Positions 54,701-60,700 of a stretch of DNA of 64,000 bases are shown here, piece by piece. The notes below the pieces were generated by a model. It ran no database searches, was not told where the DNA came from, and saw nothing but the letters and a program-made list of their open reading frames with translations. This DNA comes from Hermatobates lingyangjiaoensis (Eukaryota; Arthropoda; Insecta; Hemiptera; Hermatobatidae): positions 62,001-126,000 of the forward strand of contig JAPFBL010000164.1 of the NCBI GenBank assembly GCA_026182355.1, read 5' to 3'. The position numbers and the translations under genes were made by a program. The number at the start of each line of letters is the position of its first letter. The first letter of the stretch is position 1.

Positions 54701-57700
54701 GATCAATAACTGTAAAAATATGCTTTTGTTTTACAACACATTTTTACGATTTTATTTTGTTCTGTCAATTCTTTAAATCCAGTTATTTTAATAAAGTTGT
54801 AGATATTTTTTACCAGCTTTAAGTTATATGCTGTTTGCGCTTTACCCTTAGTCAGAAAATTAACTAAGGGTCAGCTTATTTCAGGGGGTGCGAACGGCGT
54901 CTTTGTTACACAAGTAATTGTCATAATCGGTGCTGCTTCATTTCGGTGGAGTAATAGTGTGTTCAATGGGGGCCAGGCTAGCTCAGTGGTTATGTGCTCG
55001 CCTCTGAACTGATAGGACCGGGGTTCGATCCTCACCTGGCCCTCGATTTATTCACGCGGGAGGTGAATAAATCTGAGCGTATCGTCCCTCGGAGAAGGGC
55101 GTTAAACCGTCGGTCCCGAGCCTGTACGATGGAAAAGTTACTCCATCGTAAAAGTTAAAAGTTACGATGGAGTCAGGTACTCGTTAAAGAACCCTAATCT
55201 AAATACATTTGAGTTAGGCAAAATTTAGTACTCCCACTGTAGAATCAATCTTCATTGTGTGGTTTCACAAAGGGCCAATGCTCGGCCTACGTGTGTTCCC
55301 TTGTGGAACTGCCACTGCAAACTAGTTAGTTAACTAACTAGTGTGTTCAACACTGAGAATGTTTACTGTTTTATATTTGTACTATTTGTTTTATTTATAG
55401 TAAATAATGAATGAGTATGTGTGTTCGTTGGATGGTTGGATTGTGTTTGTTTTGTTTGTTTTTGTTTGAATGTATGAACTTATTATAGGTTTCTGTGTTT
55501 GTGCTTCTATGTATTTATGTGCATATTTGTGTTATGTAAACATATGGCTATGTTTGTGTTTATGTGCATGCCATGATTTGTGTGTTTTTGTTGGCATCTA
55601 TGTGAATTTATTGCTGTTTACTTTGTGTTGGTATATGTGAGGTCCCATCCTTTATTCCCTATATACATATGACTTGCCAAATCCTCCCACAGTTCTATTC
55701 CCAAATTCCCCTAGGAAAACTGAATCGTTTCTGGGTCTCTTTGCTGATGACATTTTGGTGGCTTTTAGATGAGCCATTGTAGAGTTTGCGGCAAGAGAGT
55801 TGCAGAACTATCTTGATCAAATTACATACTGGTTCAATAGTTGGAAGCTTAAAGTCAACCCAGTAAAGAGCATCCACATATAATTCAGTAAAGGAACACC
55901 AAAGTAACCTTCTCCATTATAAAACCCAGACCAAATACCTAGGTGTAATAATTGGCAGCCGGCTCACCTTGAAACACCATCTAAAAAATAGATAGAAATT
56001 GGGTCTGGTACTAATGTCAAATTTGCAACCTATCCTGAAGTCAAATAATACTCCACAGGTAGTAAAGGACCTCATTTATAAGGTGGTAATTAGGGCTAGC
56101 ATTACTTATGGATGCTCGACCTGGTTACAAGCCGCAAGAACAAATAAAACCTTGATACAGGTAGTTCAAAATAAATGTGCACGTCTTATGGCTGGGGCAC
56201 CTTGGTATGCCAGAAATGTGGATATTCAAAGAGACCTCAGGTTAGAATCAATTGACGAATTCACAAATAGACTGGTGAACAATGAAGACACGAAAAATCC
56301 ACTCCATCCAAACCCCCTTGTTCAGAGTCTATCCCTAAGAACTCCCCAACCATATCCATCATAGAGGCTGTTGTTCAAATAGAAAGCCAAACCCTAGACT
56401 GACAACATTTCACGTCTCAAGAAGACCAGACGACCACGAAATAATATATAATGAATTCCAAACAAAAGACTACAGACATTTGCTTACTGACTCCATAAAC
56501 ACAGCAGTACAAAAATTCAGCAGTAGTAGGTCCATGACCTGGAACTGCTAATTACAACGCGCACTGCAGTGCGCGGAAAGAATCGTTAGTCGTTGATTGG
56601 TGTAAGGTGCTGGTGTACTTCAATTGTGTTATCGTACGTATGTTACACACAGCACAGTTCTGACCCTCCATTGATTCACGTGGGAGGAGAAAAAAAATCA
56701 GAGCACCTTATCCCTCGGAGAGGACGTTAAACTGAGCTCATACAATGTCTCTTAAAGGCCTATACTCTAAACATACTTGAATTAAAAACAATTTAACACC
56801 ACCAATGTAGAATGTTTATTATGTGGTACCAGAAAGACAAATCATTGGCCTATGTGTATTCTATTGTGAAAATACCAGTGTAACTTAACCTAACTATCTG
56901 ATATCCAATAGTTAAACGGATCGACCTTAGTAAAGACCTTGACCACTATCGTACCTACGCATGAAACATTCGCTAGACTTCAACGAACCTTACTAAATTA
57001 AACACACATATGTTTGCAGGCAAACACTAGTCAAATCATATCTCGACTTCTTTAGAAAGTTTAAAATATGAGACTTCGGTTGTCAGTCGCTGACTTTAGA
57101 CCATATAATGATCAACAATGATTCATTAGATTTTCATCATAGTTGGTAAAATGACTCTTGCGTTTTCAAAATAAATCAATCAATTAAATTGATTATGAGA
57201 GTTTGATAATAAGTTTACTTAGCCTAATATGGAGTGCAAACCACTCCAGATTTTTCCACTAGTTAAGAAGAGCATTCATTCTTATCTCTGATTTTCTGCC
57301 ATTGCCATGATACTAGAAACAATATAAATTACCATATATTTGTATGGATAACGTTATTTAATCACCTTTACCTAACGAGGTAAAGAACACTTTGAATAGT
57401 TTGAAGCACTTGACGTCCAAATTGAAGGTTATGTTATTTATAAATGTGATAATTCAAACAAATAAGTTCTATCTATTTTATTTTCTTTAATTTATTTTGT
57501 TTCTTTTATATTTGTAATTTTATTTTAGCTTCATTTTCTTTTTTCTATTTTGTGTGTCTGCTTTCCTTTACGTTTGGGGCCTAATTAGAAAGCAAGCCCA
57601 AATGTAAAATAGAAAGCAGACCAAATTGTAAAAGTGGACAGACACCCAAAATACAAATAACAATAATTTATGACAATAGCCATGAGTGCTACTGATGAGT

Positions 57701-60700
57701 GTTGTTAATGTTTCGTGGAATAACACCCCAGATGTTACTCCACGAACTTCCAAAGATGCTCTATGATTTTATCCATATTTCTTTGTCTATTCTGAACTTA
57801 ATACATAATATATTTGCAATAAACAATGATATGGTAAATAATTAGTTGATTTGACGTATTAGTCAGTATTTTTGGTACGATTGCGTTATACTTCAAGTTA
57901 TATAACTGAAATTGTGCTTTTTTTGCACTTCTCATTCCTCAAAAGGATTAACCGTTTTTCAAACCCAAAAAGTTTATTGAAGAATTGAAATTAACACAGA
58001 AATTTCTTTTTTGTTTTTTATTATTTTTTTTATCATCACAATATTTTAATTATTTAAGTATTAAACTTGTCTTTTCAATGAACACAATAATATTTTTACA
58101 TTGCTATAAGTAAAGTATAATGATCGTGAAAAAAATCGATCTCGAGATTTTGACGGAATTTTATGTTTTGAAGTCCCGGAAGTCGTTTTATGAAGTTTTT
58201 TTGATGATGTCTGTGGGTGAGTATGTATCCAAAGTTTGTAGCCACGCTACGGTCCAGAATCTTTGATAGATCAAATTGATATTTTACACAAAAATGGGCT
58301 CATATTGTCGATGTGCCTTATTGTTTAGAAGCAATTATGCTTGATGGGAAAGCCACTTTTTTTGCCAAAGACCTTTTTTTAGACATTTTGTTTCTCTTAA
58401 ACTATAAATTCTAGTCTTAAAATGTTTGCTTTATCTTTGAGGATACAAAAAGAATAAAAGAAAAATATCTTCAAATTTTTAAAACAACAAGAGACAGGCA
58501 ATTTTTTCAATGACGCGTAAAAATTTGGACTTAAAATTCAAAGCTGTGAGCGCCATACAAGCTTTACCGTTTGACGGATCAAACTGAAACAATACTTAAA
58601 AATAGAACTTAGTTTTTAGAGTGAGTTGAGATAATTTATTTAAAAATTACATTAGTCAAAGAGTGGTAGAGTACTTTTTCTGTTTTCGGAAACTGTTTTT
58701 TTTTAACACTGAACTGCTCATTAAAGAAACCATGCAATGTACCAACAAAAGGAACAAAAAATTAACTATTTTTGAATAATTCATAAAATTGCAATTACGC
58801 CAAAATCAATAAAGCTGTAAAAACTGGATATTCATCTTAATTAATTGAATATTGATGACTAATGGTTTACTTGTTGTACTTGTCGTATTTGTTTACATTT
58901 ATTTACATTGTTTACATTGACTTAGAAATTTTTTGAGTGAATCCACTGAACTAAAATTGATGTTTTCGAGGTTTATTGAAAAATTTTTAAATAATTAATA
59001 ACTTAATATGAGATGTAAAAGAATAAAATTCTCATATGTAGAAAATCAACGCCAATCAAACATAATTTCTGATGCTTTCCATGGTATAATGGATTTGCCT
59101 CTCAAAATGCTCTAATCAATTTATATGTTGCATCCTTGAACAAAGTTAATTTCAGATGTAAATTTTTTGTGTTTATGAATCATATTAAGTTTGGTTAATA
59201 ATGAAGTGTGAATGGACTCTTTCCCATATTAAGTTTGGTTAATAATGAAGTGTGAATGGACTCTTTCCCATATTAAGTTTAGTTAATAATGAAGTGTGAA
59301 TGGACTCTTCCCCATATTAAGTTTGGTTAATAATGAAGTGTGAATGGACTCTTTCCCATATTAAGTTTGGTTAATAATGAAGTGTGAATGGACTCTTTCC
59401 CATTATGTTGGGAAATATCCTGTTTTTTAGTATTCTAGTGTAATAGTTCATATTTATTATTTTCAAAAATTAAAAATTTCATCTATAACATTTTTAAATT
59501 GTACTGAAAAGTCGATTTTTAACTTGATTTGAGTATGCAAAACTGGCTAGTCACTAATATATTTTTTCTCAATATATATATATTTACAGCAACCTTATAA
59601 TAGAGTAAAGCACATAGGAAAAAGGTAACACTCGCTCAGAGTAAATTACATTTTTGAAAAAGGGATGGAAAAGTGATTTTTTTAAAAAAACACTTACATG
59701 TCATAAAATTCTCAGTATAATAATTTTATAAAAAACTAAAAATGTAAAATATAATGGAAATTAAAAACGTTCTTTGAAAAATAATAAATAAAATAATCCT
59801 ACTTCTTATATTAAACATTTTTCCTTCATATTTCTGACCTTTTTTAGACAAAATAGGAATATTTGCAAGTTTTAAACGAGAAACTTTGTCTTAAATCTTC
59901 AATGTAGAAAGCGGTCAGACAAACTATGAAAGAGATATTCTGGCTATTAGAACAAAAGCCATGTTATCCTATAACAGTTCACGAAACTACATTTCCACTT
60001 TTCAAAAATGTTATTACTACTGCAGTTAGGTTAGGTTGCAGTGGCAGTCCCACAAAGGAACACACGTAGGCCAAGCATTGGCCCTTTGTGATACCACACA
60101 ATGAAGATTGATTCTACAGTAGGAGTCCTAAATTATGCCTAACTCAAATGTATTTAGAGTAGGGATCTTTAACGAGTACCTGACATCGTACAGGCTCGGG
60201 ACCGTAGGTTTAACGTCCTTCTCCGAGGGACGCGTGCTCAGATTTATTCACCTCCCGCGTGAATAAATCGAGGGCCAGGTGAGGATTGAACCCCGGTCCT
60301 ATCAGTTCAGAGGTGAGCACGTAACCACTGAGCTAGCCTGGCCCCTTTACTACTGCAGTTATACTGGTGATATTATATGCATCAGTGTGATATACAAAAA
60401 TAAGCATATATATGATAAGTGGAATCAACCACTATCTGTACTCCCTCTAGGAATGAAAGACTAATAAACCTCTACATTTAAACATTTATATTATGCCTAA
60501 ATGGGACATTATATATTATATACCCAAGAAATTTGATATTAAGTTTACTTATAGTAAATTTAAGTGGAGACCACTCCAGGTTTTTCTCATTCGAAAACAA
60601 AAGAAAAATAACAGGGATTTATAATTTTTTTTACTGTGTATTAAATTTCTCAGTGGCATGTATAATCATTATAGAAATTTTAAAGAAATTGGTCTAAACA

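Noticed and set aside
54967..55040. Possible tRNA gene (A and B boxes, GGTTCGATCC)
   Set aside because: It is the head of a 370-bp SINE with target duplications; the acceptor stem does not close with a tRNA 3' end.
56906..59170. Search for a second host gene in the long repeat-poor part of intron 1
   Set aside because: No exon-like segment with splice sites, domain motif or sustained coding frame was found on either strand.
59181..59400. CRISPR-like regular repeat (also 50400-50905)
   Set aside because: These are contiguous tandem repeats without spacers, in an animal genome.
60029..60050. Interstitial telomere sequence (GGTTAGGTTAGG)
   Set aside because: Only two to three units, always at the SINE 3' end, so treated as SINE tail.
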